Part shown: positions 38,701 through 47,740 of the stretch, in pieces
How positions within the stretch are numbered: position 1 is the first letter of the stretch
Layout of the letters: each line of letters starts with the position of its first letter
Assembly (NCBI RefSeq): GCF_019925205.1
Contig: NC_083561.1
Coordinates: 2,479,217-2,543,216, forward strand
Source of the DNA: Metopolophium dirhodum
Lineage: Eukaryota; Arthropoda; Insecta; Hemiptera; Aphididae
Direction of reading: 5' to 3'
DNA: 64,000 nucleotides
Position numbers and translations under genes: made by a program
Notes under the pieces: generated by a model
The model's database searches: none
What the model saw: the letters and a program-made list of their open reading frames with translations, nothing else
Told to the model about the DNA's origin: nothing

Positions 38701-39561
38701 ATCAATATTGGTTATTTTATATTTATATGATAATATGTGTTGCGGCCTTCGCGAAAACGGAGCGAGTCAACCCCTGATGAAATACTATGGAATACTTACC
38801 GATTATATAAATAGGTACTGGGCGTAATTCGTAAACCAGGAAACACCATAAGAACTGCAAAAATATTTAAAAAACAATACTCCTTGCAGTGGCTAATTTA
38901 GGGGGGAGCGTGCTTGGGTGTGCTAGGTGCATCCCAAATTTTGAAATTAGCACCCCTAAATTTGTTCATGTTAATTTAAATTTTACTAGTCATTATGCTG
39001 GTATCCGTAACCATAAGATAATATGAAAATAAATAGAGGGGCTTCAGCACCGCCAGTTTTTTCATTGACATTGCGCCCCTGGCACTTGGAAGCTGAAGCA
39101 CCCACCGTTCCGCATATATTCAACTTTTTTTTTAAGTATAAATTACTTAGATATCACGTAGAACTAAACGTATGTAGACTGCTACCAAAAATTGGTTAAA
39201 TTTGTTTTCACACCGAAGTTGTTCATGATAAATACATAAAGCGTTTTATTATAGCACCTACCATTAAAACATCCTACATCCACCACTGATTCCTTGGCTA
39301 ATAACTAATAAGATGTTGCGATTTAAGAATCACATCACTCCGTAGATCGATGTTGGATAGAAATGTTTTCGGGCAGACCAAAATATTATAATATTATAAA
39401 TACGATCATAATATTCTTCTTATCGTATGCGACCGCGTAATGCGACATCGTGACATCGTGACGTTATAACAATAACAATAACAACAACAACATTATAAAA
39501 ACTGCCGTCTTACCGGGATTCGAGTAGGAGGAGTGTCGGTCGATGGGTAGTTCGTCGAACG
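17557..39561 (-). CDS. scrt: Scratch-family (Snail superfamily) C2H2 zinc-finger repressor; 5' end uncertain
   Basis: Minus-strand exons in reading order: 39514-39561 (tentative), 24033-24193, 20750-20971, 18749-18875, 17557-17765, all in frame with consensus GT-AG sites. Five fingers are visible: CPDCGKCYSTSSNLARH, CPHCDKVYVSIPAFSMH, CGICGKCFSRPWLLQGH, CEKCRKAFADKSNLRAH and a last C2HC finger CQKCNKAFALKSYLYKH. RHCPHCDKVYVSIPA and the FALKSYLxKH-ESAC ending are typical of Scratch. Scratch proteins bind E-box DNA in neurons and repress transcription. An acidic poly-Asp stretch (exon 20750-20971) precedes the fingers. From ATG 24191 the protein is 238 aa. The N-terminal SNAG motif (MPRSFLVKK type) is not visible on the minus strand, so either the first exon is outside the window or this copy begins at MPHSYEHIVDAQ. 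The genomic span is about 22 kb. Confidence 0.85.
18749..18875 (-). CDS. scrt: Scratch-like gene, exon with finger 3 and most of finger 2
   Basis: Reads VYVSIPAFSMHMRTH and then CGICGKCFSRPWLLQGHIRT, closely matching vertebrate Scratch. It is flanked by CTGTGCAG (acceptor) and GTAAGC (donor) on the minus strand. Phase fits both neighbours. Confidence 0.9.
19537..19634. repeat. Hairpin with 24-bp inverted arms
   Basis: CTATTCCGAATAAGAGCACA (start of arm at 19537) is mirrored by the arm ending TTCTTATTCCGAATAG, with 21 of 24 matches. The loop contains the palindrome AAAACCGGTTTT and a run of nine or more C. Probably a small mobile-element remnant in the Scratch intron. Confidence 0.55.
19655..19740 (-). 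mobile_element. tRNA-derived SINE head
   Basis: On the minus strand, AGTGGCGGCGCAGTGGTCGC resembles a tRNA A box and GGTCGTCGGTTCCATTC a B box, at tRNA-like spacing of about 35 bases. This arrangement is typical of SINEs with an internal Pol III promoter. The body and tail boundaries are not clear. Confidence 0.5.
19966..20593 (+). mobile_element. hAT transposon relic carrying a transposase C-terminus
   Basis: The left end CAGTGTCTTAAACTGTGTTC pairs with the right end, read on the minus strand as CAGCGTTTCTTAAACTTTTT. Both ends carry GGTTCC(G/A)CGG blocks. The flanking 8 bases (ATTGTGTA, GTGGTGTA) match at 6 of 8, consistent with an old hAT duplication. Only about 630 bp remain, so it cannot move itself. 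Confidence 0.7.
20102..20344 (+). pseudogene. hAT-type transposase, C-terminal dimerisation fragment
   Basis: 80 codons beginning MPLAEFWCSSKDEYPQLSQK, with the family block LPFATTYMCETGFSTYVSTK followed by TKYRNRLDAE. This matches the C-terminal end of ZBED/SCAND3-like hAT transposases. The DDE catalytic core and N-terminal zinc finger are absent, so this is a truncated remnant inside the 19966-20593 element. The reading frame itself is uninterrupted. Confidence 0.8.
20750..20971 (-). CDS. scrt: Scratch-like gene, exon with acidic stretch and finger 1
   Basis: Begins after TTGTAG with KNDDEEDDDDDDNNHHN, then ERQCPDCGKCYSTSSNLARH and RSLADTKARHCPHCDK before GTGAGA. The poly-Asp run is coded by GAC repeats (GTC on the plus strand) and may vary in length between individuals. 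Confidence 0.88.
21418..22190 (+). repeat. Aphid-type dispersed repeat with GATTCTGAGCG motif, copy 1
   Basis: Starts near GCGGGTAAGTGGATGTTGCT, contains AAGTGGGTCACTGCAATGGA and AAAAACGATTCTGAGCGGAG, and ends near CTTTCAGAATCTAAAATG. The same order of blocks recurs at 57095-58600, and partly at 34966-35075 (reverse) and 45540-45960. No protein-coding frame. This copy is about half the length of the second. Confidence 0.75.
22262..22460 (-). mobile_element. 5S rRNA-derived SINE-like sequence
   Basis: On the minus strand, GAGTAAGCAACAGCAGC followed by TAGTTCCCGGATGGGTGACC and ACCCGGGTT matches the internal promoter region of 5S rRNA (box A TTAAGCAACG and box C TTGGATGGGTGACCGCCTGG). The 5' part before this is diverged, and an A-rich stretch lies at the far end. 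It is not a functional 5S gene. A SINE3-type retroposon fits best. Confidence 0.55.
23036..23465. mobile_element. TTAA-flanked foldback MITE
   Basis: Both ends read TTAAGAGGATGTCACACCCG inward, and the inverted repeat continues with few differences for well over 80 bp (through GTGTTGTCTC-CGTCTTACAA and GCAAAAACTGTTT). The TTAA at both ends fits piggyBac- or Kolobok-type insertion. No transposase. It lies in the Scratch intron. Confidence 0.75.
24033..24193 (-). CDS. scrt: Scratch-like gene, upstream coding exon
   Basis: Begins after a pyrimidine-rich acceptor (TTTTTTTCCCCCACAG) with an AA split codon and then MPHSYEHIVDAQQSP, ending EKAIK before GTAAGA. The frame runs on into the acidic exon. 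The ATG at 24191 could be the start if the upstream exon is untranslated. Confidence 0.75.
25170..25345. mobile_element. Small inverted-repeat element with GGGGGCTA blocks
   Basis: ATGGGCGGCGTAGTATGC at the left is roughly mirrored by ACTACGCCCGTG at the right. Inside, GGGGGCTACACAGCA and the GTAGCCCCCTC and TAGCCCCCACGG blocks are further partial inverted copies. No coding sequence. Confidence 0.45.
25556..25707. mobile_element. hAT end relic related to 19966-20593
   Basis: GGGGTTCCGCGTAG and AAAAAGTTTAAGAAACACTG repeat the right-end signature of the element at 19966-20593 (GGGTTCCACGG and AAAAAAGTTTAAGAAACGCTG). Only the end region survives. Confidence 0.5.
26312..26407. repeat. 96-bp imperfect hairpin with CACACAC/GTGTGTG arms
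   Basis: The left arm ATGCATTAAGGTCCCCACAC continues into CACTGCGGCGG. The right arm, read in reverse, gives ATGCATAAAGGACGCCACAC and CACCGCAGCGG, with about 25 of 30 bases matching. It may be a tiny MITE or a structured element. Confidence 0.55.
28840..29420. promoter_or_regulatory. CpG-rich island in the Scratch intron
   Basis: A locally GC- and CpG-rich stretch (for example GGCTCGGCGCCGCCGCGTGA near 29262) in otherwise AT-rich sequence, split by a TA-dinucleotide tract (about 29100-29225). It could be an alternative promoter or enhancer for the Scratch-like gene; there is no direct evidence. Confidence 0.25.
29100..29225. repeat. TA-dinucleotide-rich tract
   Basis: Runs of (TA)n interrupted by short GC-containing segments, likely length-variable. 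Open frames across it are Tyr/Ile-rich artefacts. Confidence 0.7.
31860..32300. mobile_element. Foldback relic related to the USP47-intron element
   Basis: TTATCTATTATCAAACCTAA at 31988 matches the motif at 10500. An internal inverted repeat pairs GGCTTTTTAACAATATTTCA with the reverse of GAAACATTGTTAAAAAGTCA. No coding capacity. Confidence 0.4.
32710..32883. repeat. 58-bp tandem repeat, three copies
   Basis: Three consecutive units starting AATTTTAGTGATCAGAGCGA at 32710, 32768 and 32826, almost identical to one another (for example the GCTAAAA versus GCTATAA junctions). Near-identity suggests recent expansion. Confidence 0.95.
34966..35075 (-). repeat. Partial reverse copy of the GATTCTGAGCG repeat
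   Basis: GTCTTCGCTCATAATCGTTT followed by ATCATTGAATTCAAATTGAA and GCAGTGGCTTACTC matches, in reverse, the first 150 bp of the repeats at 21418 and 57095. Confidence 0.6.
35977..36003. repeat. CTACCCT heptamer microsatellite
   Basis: Three full CTACCCT units plus a partial one, followed by degenerate CTACCTA repeats to about 36020. Confidence 0.8.
37508..37891. mobile_element. hAT-like MITE, CATAGATAATA family, copy 1
   Basis: Perfect 8-bp target duplication TGTAACCC at 37500-37507 and 37892-37899. The ends read CATAGATAATATAAGAATGG inward from both sides and continue as ATAGGACAT, about 29 bp. The 384-bp body has no coding sequence. An 8-bp duplication fits hAT mobilisation. Confidence 0.8.
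38890..39130. repeat. Unclassified G-rich transposon debris
   Basis: Blocks such as TTAGGGGGGAGCGTGCTTGG and CATTGCGCCCCTGGCACTTG resemble degraded MITE ends of the kind seen at 29690, 42426 and 43195. Ends cannot be set. Confidence 0.35.
39514..39561 (-). CDS. scrt: Tentative 5' exon of the Scratch-like gene
   Basis: A CCCG/GTAAGA donor at 39513 and a possible TTTTCCAG acceptor give FDELPIDRHSSYSNP, whose phase joins exactly to E-MPHSYEHIV. An in-frame TGA lies just upstream, so the exon is either short and spliced here or part of a longer 5' UTR exon running into the CpG-rich block. Confidence 0.42.
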
Positions 39562-40110
39562 CTGGAAAAGCTCACCGCTGCTGCAGCTCTGCCGAGCGCA
39601 ACCGCATCTCCGCCACGCTGCACCGACAAAGTATTATTACGATATTAAATTGATATATTTTCGCTATCGGTCGGTGGTGGTGGTGGTGCCGCGATCCGTC
39701 GTTGGGTAGTCGCGTGCGGGGCGCGTTTCGCAGTGGGCCCGTCGACAGACGACACCGTGTTGTGTTGTACGACTACTGCGGTGCGCGAACACGCGCGCGC
39801 CGTAAACACCCGCGGGGCACCGCGTATATAGTGCGTACACACCGTTGGCGGCGGCGGCGGCGACGTCGTCGTCGTCGCAGTCATTACAGTATTTATACGC
39901 GCGGCCCGCGTGCGGTGATCGGCGGGGCGGGGGCCGGTGGTCAGTGTTTAAAAATAAAAACCGGCGACTTGTGGACTCTCGAGACTGCTGCACCACCGAC
40001 GGCGACGCGTGCCAGCGTCGGCAACACGTGCGGCGCGACGATCCCGGCAAGTGGTCGTCGTCGAGACTCGACTGCGGTTTACGATTGTGATAATAATAAT
40101 ATTATAATAG
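39520..40110 (-). promoter_or_regulatory. CpG-rich block, candidate promoter/5' UTR of the Scratch-like gene
   Basis: The strongest GC- and CpG-rich stretch in the window (ACACGCGCGCGCCGTAAACA, GGCGGCGGCGGCGACGTCGT), directly upstream of the tentative first exon on the minus strand. Its open frames are compositional. No TATA box or initiator is singled out. Confidence 0.4.
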
Positions 40111-40144
40111 TGAAATAGTACGTGACTGCGCGGCCATCCCGGCG

Positions 40145-40149
40145 TATTA

Positions 40150-40180
<31 letters not shown>

Positions 40181-40182
40181 AT
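40145..40182. repeat. ATT trinucleotide microsatellite
   Basis: About twelve consecutive ATT units beside the CpG-rich block upstream of the Scratch-like gene. Confidence 0.9.
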
Positions 40183-41840
40183 ACTTTGCAACAACCACTG
40201 CAGCTCATTTGGGGCTCAAAATTGACCTAAGTGTAATATTATGAAATATCATGTTCAGAATGTGCCCCGAATCATGTCGTTTAATAGTATATCCCTAATA
40301 TACAGAATGATCCATTTAAATGTCTAAACTCTACACTAATAATAAGGTATTTCGAAGCCTCAACTTTTTTTTAATAATATTTTTTTTCACATATTTTCGT
40401 ATTCCGATTCGCAATCTGAAATAAAAAATATACAGTCGTTCTTAAAAATAAAAAAAGAGAAATGATCACGATAAAAAATGCAATTTTTGTTTAAAAATGT
40501 TGTTTTAAAATCGCATAAAATTATTGTGTAAAAAAAAATATTTTCAAAAAAGTAAAAACTTTTCGACAATGAGTACACTTAAATACACTTAAAATTAAAT
40601 ACACATTAAATACACTTAAATAGATCACTTGTAATCGCCATTATTTTTTGTTTAAGCACGTTATAAACTATTAAATTTGAATTATACATTTTCTTCTCTG
40701 CCTTTAGACCTGTGTCTACCGCCTATTTCAGGTCTCTTGACTCTTGCTGTTCGTCTTTTCGGTCTCGTTTGGTCCTTTACTCCTTACTCTTTAGCGTTAG
40801 CATATTACAAAACTAACGGATCTTGGTCAATTCGATAGTATCAAATCAATATCTTAATTCACAAAGTTATAGAACTTTATTATAAATTATCGTCTCAACC
40901 CGATCAAAATTTATTAAAAAAACGTTAAACATCGTAAGGTCAGAAATATGGCTTTAAGTGACAACAGTTTTTAATACGCAAAAAATGCTGGTGCTCTAAA
41001 CTGATGATATATTATTCGTTAAGACCGTTAAAGTTTAATCATATATAATATACTGAATTTATAGCTTTCCTAGGCCCTAGCAATAAATCTAATTGGTAAA
41101 AACAAAACGACCAAATACAACAAAGTTGGAGCCCTAATAATAATAATAATAATGATATCAAAACATTTATACCGATAAGCCACGCCCGAGCTAACGTAAA
41201 GGCCAAAGTATATTATACTCATGTTATATATAAGCTTTAAGCGCTATAAGAATTTACTATGGAATTAGATCGCTGACATTTTGGGCGAGGGCAAAGGCGC
41301 CGAGCCGTCTGCTGAAAGACCGTTATTTATTATTGTAAAATTTTGTTTCGATTGCATTTTTAAATATTTTATAAAATTACCACGTTGGTTTTGGTCGTAG
41401 GTAGCTGACGTACCCAAAAAAAGTAATTTATAACATTATAGGTATGAGCTTTTCGGGGATGGAGAACGGAGTGACACATATTAATGTTTTCCAGGTCTCC
41501 TTCAACCAGCCAGTGTATATTTTCACGACTCTGTCGTTATTACGATATTATTATTTACTATTTAAAAAATAAAATTTCGATATAATAAGCATTTAGCATT
41601 TTATCTGTAGTAACGGTTGCAGTAAAATCATTAAATTTGTCGAGCACACGACATTCTCGTTATATACGATAACATAGTAGAAGTACGTCTATACCATAAA
41701 AACTGCAGTATTACGACGGGCATTGCGTACAGTTATTATAACATTGAAAATATACGTGGATGCGTGTCCGTCCGGCGTTAAACATTTGCTAAAAATAGAA
41801 AACGTCGGCCGGCTGTGTTTGGTATAAATAACAAATTTAA

Positions 41841-41872
41841 TATAATATATATATGTGTGTGTGTGTATATAC
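41841..41872. repeat. AT/TG dinucleotide microsatellite
   Basis: An AT run followed by about six TG repeats and another short AT run. Confidence 0.85.
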
Positions 41873-42197
41873 AATAAATACGAGTATATATTGTATCTGT
41901 GCAAGACTCGCACGCGTACGACAAATACTTTTGAAACATATTAATATTATTATTAAAACATTACAACTACTGCAGTAAGCTTATCGAGTCTTGAACGAAT
42001 GTACAAAATATTATAATGTACGTACCATACGACTATACCAACATTTCCCTCAATTATCAGGAGTACCACTGGATACCTAACTAGCGGTATAGACGTACCT
42101 ATAGTCGTATGTATCTCCACAAGAATCCAGCTCCCTCTGCCCCCAACCATAAATACGCCACTGTTAACCACCGCACTTGAACCGGGTACAATGTAAT

Positions 42198-42695
42198 CAG
42201 TGGCTGTGGCGTGCAGAACATTTTTCATACCTGAGGCAAACTATAAATATACAATTTGACCACCCACACTACCACCATCAGGTTTTTCGCCATTTTTTTT
42301 TTTAACAAATCGATATTTTAAATGTACGATCAAACTAGTGCCCAGTTACACACCTAGTAACCCACCCACCCGTAATTTCTCTGAGGAAATCGCCTCAAAA
42401 ATTAGCTGTTCAGCACGCCACTGATCAGTGGCGTACCCAGCCCCCCCCATATTTAACCCCCTCCCCCTTCCAATTGCCTTTTTTTCTCCTAATAAATGTA
42501 TTATTTATATTATATTTATAGACGAAAACTGTAAAAACCTTTGTTTAATGTATACTTCAATCAAGAAGTTCCATCACTGGATCGATTCTTCTCTCAAAAG
42601 CCTCCAACCCATCATTTCCCACAGCGCTTGTACTTATTGTAAAAAAAAAAAAAAATTATACCTAACCCCCTTATATAATTCTAACTACGCCACTG
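42198..42695. mobile_element. Two adjacent CAGTGGCG-ended MITEs
   Basis: Element A appears to run from CAGTGGCTGTGGCGTGCAGA (42198) to AGCACGCCACTG (42422). Element B begins three bases later at CAGTGGCGTACCCAG (42426) and ends CTACGCCACTG (42695). The junction CGCCACTGATCAGTGGCG is a perfect palindrome. Target duplications are not evident. Confidence 0.45.
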
Positions 42696-44431
42696 ATTGT
42701 CATCGTATTAATATTATGACAATATTATACCTATTACACATAATACATAATACATTATTATACATACGTTTACGAGTACCTATACACACACGCCGTATTA
42801 ATACTACCGCACGTGTACAACTGAACGACCACGTTTATGCGTATTTACTATTTATATATATACATCACCACACATTGTATAATATATATTATTATATTAT
42901 ATTTATCACACGTCGTCCGTTGGTATATTGTAATATATTTTATGCGTGCGCTTAATGTGCGGCAACAACCCCCCTACGACGATATTATGATGGGCGCCGA
43001 GCGTTCGCATCTGTTCCACACTTCCACCTTTCGACGACGACGACGTCACCGCCGCCGAACATTCCGTATGTCATCGTCGTCGAATTTGATATAATAAAAT
43101 AAAACGTTTTACCTTGTGTACCCTTATTACGACATGGTACTTATAGTTTATACTAGTATTACACTCAAGCACAATGGTGCGCACAAATAGTAATCATAAG
43201 GCGGTTCGAAGTATTACAGGCGCATAATGGTGGCCCGGGGGGGGGGGGGATCTAAGGAGGATATATCTCTATAAACATTATAGAGGCTACATATGGCTCA
43301 AAGTGGAAAAAAATTAATTACTTAATCATATAGGCTGTGGTGGCGGGAGTCTTATACGGGGGTTTAGCTCACCAAAAGTCCGTCAAGCCCCTCATTTTTT
43401 AAATTGTGTGGGACCAAAGTCCCCCGCTCACATTGATGTTAATAATATTAGCCCCCCCTGAAATTGTAATGGATTTCCGCCTATGTACTTGCCTCATAGG
43501 TATTGAGCACAGCGATCTTCTGCGGATTACCGGCGAAACGTGTATTATCGAATATTTTCTGCACCTCTAATATTGCAGCGTGAAATGGTAATATTGCCAT
43601 TTGTTTGCCGTCGAAAGTAATAACACGTCATTATTCATTATAATATAATATATAGGTACAGCGTGTCGGCGTAGTCCCTAAAGCCCCCCCCCCCCCCCCT
43701 TGGCCAATAGGTGATGATTTAGTATTAATCATGTGAAATAGTGCATGCCTTTGTTTGGTTATTGGTGATGCAGGGTGGGCGAAGTATAGGAAAAAAGCCC
43801 GCAAGTTCGCCACGCCACTGTATGTTTGTATAGTATAATAGTGTATTGTGTATACCATAATTATATACTGATATACGATACACATTTAAAGGCTCCGAGA
43901 GGACTTATAAAACCTCCATAATCCATACAACTGTGTAAGTCAACTACCTATAACTAAATATCAATTATTAATGTAAATTAAATATTGTGTTATTAGTGCA
44001 AGTAATAGTAATAAATAAATTAATGATAATAATAATTTATTATGACTAAATTCGTTTCTCATTTATTAATTATGTCCCTCCATAGTTTATAACGTAACAT
44101 TTTTAAAATTTATCAAAATTATTGAGTCCATAACCATCGTAAATGGTACTGCAAATCACGTAAAATGTAATACATATTATTTCATATTATTGTGATATAT
44201 TTTGTTCAATGTTTAGCATTTTAGATACAATGTTTAATGAAAAATCATTAATACTATTATAATATTTTGAAACAAATAAAGTTATTTCTTTAAAATAATT
44301 ATGGTAATTTATTGTAAATTGTAATGTAAAATTTATTTATTAAGTATAAATGGTCACATTAAAATATTATGTTGGGCGGAAAGTAGAGAAAACATAATAA
44401 AACTGTGTTTGGTATAATACATAGTTTTCAT

Positions 44432-44773
44432 AGGTGGGTAACCGTGGCACCCCAATGTTCGAATTTTTATTTTTTTTTTTTACCATTAATTGTACTATAA
44501 TTTGTACCAATTTGTACCAACAATTTAAGAATTTGTACCTAAATATTTCCAAAAGAAAAATCAAATTTTCCGCTGGGGTGCCAGGGTAACGTTACCCCAG
44601 CACCACCAGAACTGAATAATGCATTTTATAAACATTTTTTTTTTGCCATTAATTGTACTATAATTTGTACCGTATTGTAAAACCATTTTCAGAATTTGTA
44701 CCCAATTACTTCCCTCGGAATAGTAAAAAAAAAAATAAAAATTTGAACATTGGGGTGCCAGGGTTACCCACCT
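44432..44773. mobile_element. Long-TIR MITE with 9-bp target duplication
   Basis: AGTTTTCAT occurs at 44423-44431 and again at 44774-44782. The ends are near-identical inverted repeats for about 50 bp, beginning AGGTGGGTAACC and continuing TGGCACCCCAATGTTC. A second inverted pair lies in the middle (CTGGGGTGCCAGGGTAACG and its neighbour). A 9-bp duplication is typical of Mutator-like elements. No transposase. Confidence 0.85.
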
Positions 44774-45539
44774 AGTTTTCATTGCTAATGTAAATAATAA
44801 ATATCAATAATGTTGTGTTTTTTATACTCAAAAAAATTAAACACGAAATAGTCAAGTAATCAAAAATGGATTAAGCATGGAAAATTTAAAAAGATTAAAA
44901 ATGGAAAAAATAGGTAGTCGGCATCCCGTCGTCGTCAATGATACCTATTTGTTTTCTCTCTCTAGCCAACCTAGCTGGAGCATGGCAAATTTGCGTTTAG
45001 CAGCTCTATACTACTCTTATACCTATATTTTTGTTTTCGTAGATTTGATATTAAAGTGAATTTTGAAATTAGAACTTAAAGGTAAGAATATTAATTATTA
45101 TCTTGATTAAAAAATTTTACTGTATAAATTGTATAAATTATATAAATTAAAATATGTGTTTTTTATAATATTAAGTTCTAAATATATACATAGTATAAAA
45201 TGTTATGTTCACGCAGTGCCGTATAACATGGGGCCCAAGCGTTGCTCAGGCAACACCTTAAATATGGGTGGGTGGGTAATGACTATTGATAGAAGAAAAA
45301 TAGAAAATTGTATAGGTCGGTATTATGAGGGGTAGGTCACCTAAAATTAATAAATTATTTAAGCAACACCAATTTTTTTTATGATACACGTTGTTGTGTT
45401 TGTGAATAAAATTATTAGTCAATGACTTATTTATCATTATAAGAAAACTTAATTTTTGATTTTATAGTAAAAAAGTAATGTATTTAAAATCTAAATAAAT
45501 TATACTATCATTTTTATGAATTTCTAACTCAAAATAGTT

Positions 45540-45960
45540 TGCAAATTTTCGTGATTTTTACGAATTTTGTTAAAATTCTAATTTCAGACACTCATAAAAA
45601 AAACTATTGTGGATTTAAGCTCAACTTTTTTTAATTTCCACCAACAGCAACTCACTAGGAACGTATTGTAGGTATTTACATTTTCAAGTTATTTGATGGA
45701 GAAAAACATTTTTTATCGACATAAATTATTAAGAAAAAACTAAAATAGTTGATCATTTCATATGCCTATAAATAGCTCAACACAAATCAAAATATTTTTA
45801 ATATTTCATGTACGGTACATGAGTTATTTATTTTAGAGTTACACCACTTACACCAAAAACTAAAATCGTTTTTGTTGAAAACCGGCTTTTACATAAACAT
45901 ACCAGTTTTTCCTTAATTTTTTTTTTTGTTTTTCACGTCTGGTTTTGGAGACTAAATATC
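45540..45960 (+). repeat. Fragment of the GATTCTGAGCG-associated composite repeat
   Basis: TTTGCAAATTTTCGTGATTT, TTTCAGACACTCATAAA, GAGTTACACC and CCAAAAACTAAAATCG blocks match the interior of 57095-58600 in the same order, but diverged and incomplete. Confidence 0.55.
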
Positions 45961-46654
45961 TCTATATTGGAGACTATATTGATTATTATTTAATCTTGCT
46001 TAAATATTTTAGAATTGAACTTTTCACTAAAGAATATTCAATATTGAATATAGAATATATTTTACATAAACATATAGGTTCAGTTTGTAATACTTGCATC
46101 TTGATTTTCACTTTTATTTATTAAAAATTTCGACCTCCCCAATGGACCGACTAGATTCACTTTCCCGCCGGAAAAGATGAGAATCGAAGCATAATTTCGT
46201 CTACCAATCGTGTACACAGACCAAAAAAAAAATGTATTACCTACGCGTTGCGTAAATTTGCTAATAGTTTCATAATTGCTGGTCAATTCACTCTAATTTT
46301 TAAACTAGCGACGCTAAATGTGAACTGCTGATCGTAAATTTGCTATACAAGACGGAGACAATAAAATGTCCGCGTCTTACGTTTTAGGTACGTCCTCTCG
46401 AATCGTGGTCATATGGAGGCCAGCGTTCCCGATGATTTGGACTTCGGTAAAATTTAAATGCCCGCCACATCGACAGAAGTACCACCAGTACTATAATTAT
46501 ACTCTAAAAGTTTCATAAATCCACGATTATACTATTTTTAAATGTTATACAACAAAATAACTAAAATCGTTAATCTTGGTTTTAATATGTAATTTCGTCC
46601 AAATTTGAACTTATAATATATGTCTGTAAAACGTAACTGCAGTTACCAGTTGTC

Positions 46655-46731
46655 ATAACCCCAGGAGATCAAATTAAAAATTTTATTTTGCATATTTTTG
46701 CATATTTTGTCATCATTACATATAAATGCAC
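46655..46731. repeat. Fragment shared with the hAT element at 53126
   Basis: CCAGGAGATCAAATTAAAAA through TTTTGCATATTTTTGCATAT and on to ATATAAATGCA is nearly identical to 53196-53268, which lies inside the hAT element. Confidence 0.7.
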
Positions 46732-46895
46732 ACACATAGAAATACTATTGTTGATTTAACGTTTTACAATGTTGTTGACAGTGTAGGTAGTTGTTAATTA
46801 TACAAATTTCGTATTTGAATTAACACCAATAGGAGTATATTTAAACTATATGGTTTGACTATAATTAATATTAAAATAACAATATACATATTATT

Positions 46896-47222
46896 TTTTT
46901 TTTTTTTTTTTTTTTTTTTTTATTGGGTAACCCGCGGCAACATAGGCCATTGGGTGTGGGGAGGGCACTGTAGGTTTTATATTGGGTAGGTTTGGTAGGT
47001 TTTATATTGGGTAGGTTGGTACACGTGTGTGTTGTGTTTGGCAGAATTTCTAATGGGGCACCCGTAGGTTTCTGCCGTGCCCCGGGGTGGGGGGATGGCG
47101 GCACTTGTTCTCCGGACACCGTGACTTGCACGGAGAAAAATGCCGCCCAGTGGTCGAGGATCGAACTCGGACCGGCTGTGCCGAATCCGTCGCGTTAGAC
47201 CACTCGGCCACCTCGTCCCCCC
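46896..47222 (-). mobile_element. tRNA-Ser-like SINE with poly(A) tail and 12-bp target duplication
   Basis: The direct repeat ATACATATTATT flanks it at 46884-46895 and 47223-47234. On the minus strand the head GACGAGGTGGCCGAGTGGTC carries the A box and GTCCGAGTTCGATCCTCG the B box of a tRNA-Ser-like promoter. A run of about 25-30 A (poly-T on the plus strand, 46894-46920) ends it. It contains a short internal duplication of AGGTTTTATATTGGGTAGGT. The intact duplication and tail suggest a young insertion. Confidence 0.88.
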
Positions 47223-47740
47223 ATACATATTATTATTTCAACTTATTTTAATATAGTTAATTTGAATATAATCTTATAAAACCTTTATACATTGAAAATA
47301 ACATGAAATGTAATTATCTTAGCAATTATAATTTGTTTATATTAACCAGCTAATAAAACATTCATTTTAACTGCGATTTGAGTTGAAATTGGCAATGCGC
47401 TGTTGTTATTTCAACTTTAATAGTGTTGTTTTAATCAGGACCTGATGTTATCAATGATTATTTTTGAATTATTGTGTTAATACCTATTTTTAGCACGAAA
47501 GAAGATAAAACCAAAAAATCGATACCAATTTGTATAATATAGTAACTCGTTTACTCGTTTGCTTATCGGTGATTAAAAGCCTTAATGAGTACGCCACTCG
47601 CATAGTCGGAAATTCGTAATTCACTTCATAGTTTTGTAGAGTATAGACTTAGTTGTTTTAGTCAATTAATACAGTTACAACTTACATTTTTGATCACTGC
47701 GTTGTAACTTCGGTATATAGTGTTGTGAAGTGTTGTTAAA

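Larger units (their letters stand above)
24194..39513 (-). other. 15-kb region upstream of the 24-kb exon: probable first intron of the Scratch-like gene
   Basis: No exon-like frame with recognisable homology found. It contains a second hAT end (25556-25707), palindromes (26312-26407), a CpG-rich island (28840-29420), a foldback relic (31860-32300), the 58-bp tandem repeat (32710-32883), a reverse copy of the GATTCTGAGCG repeat, and a 384-bp MITE (37508-37891). Short open frames here are low-complexity or repeat-derived. Confidence 0.5.
39562..47740. other. Intergenic region of MITEs and simple repeats; no intact gene found
   Basis: Includes an ATT microsatellite (40145-40182), an AT/TG microsatellite (41841-41872), two CAGTGGCG elements (42198-42695), poly-G or poly-C runs at about 43238 and 43685, a long-TIR element (44432-44773), a fragment of the GATTCTGAGCG repeat and a SINE (46896-47222). 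A GC-rich patch at 42950-43090 is of unknown function. Confidence 0.5.

Noticed and set aside
39645..40118. Long overlapping open frames on both strands (up to 138 codons)
   Set aside because: High GC removes stop codons. The translations are Arg/Thr/Pro- or Ala-rich, low-complexity and differ by frame.
46871..47228. Open frames of 60-86 codons and a possible functional tRNA-Ser gene
   Set aside because: The region is a SINE. The tRNA-like head lacks a paired acceptor stem and 3' end and runs into the SINE body, so it is not a functional tRNA.
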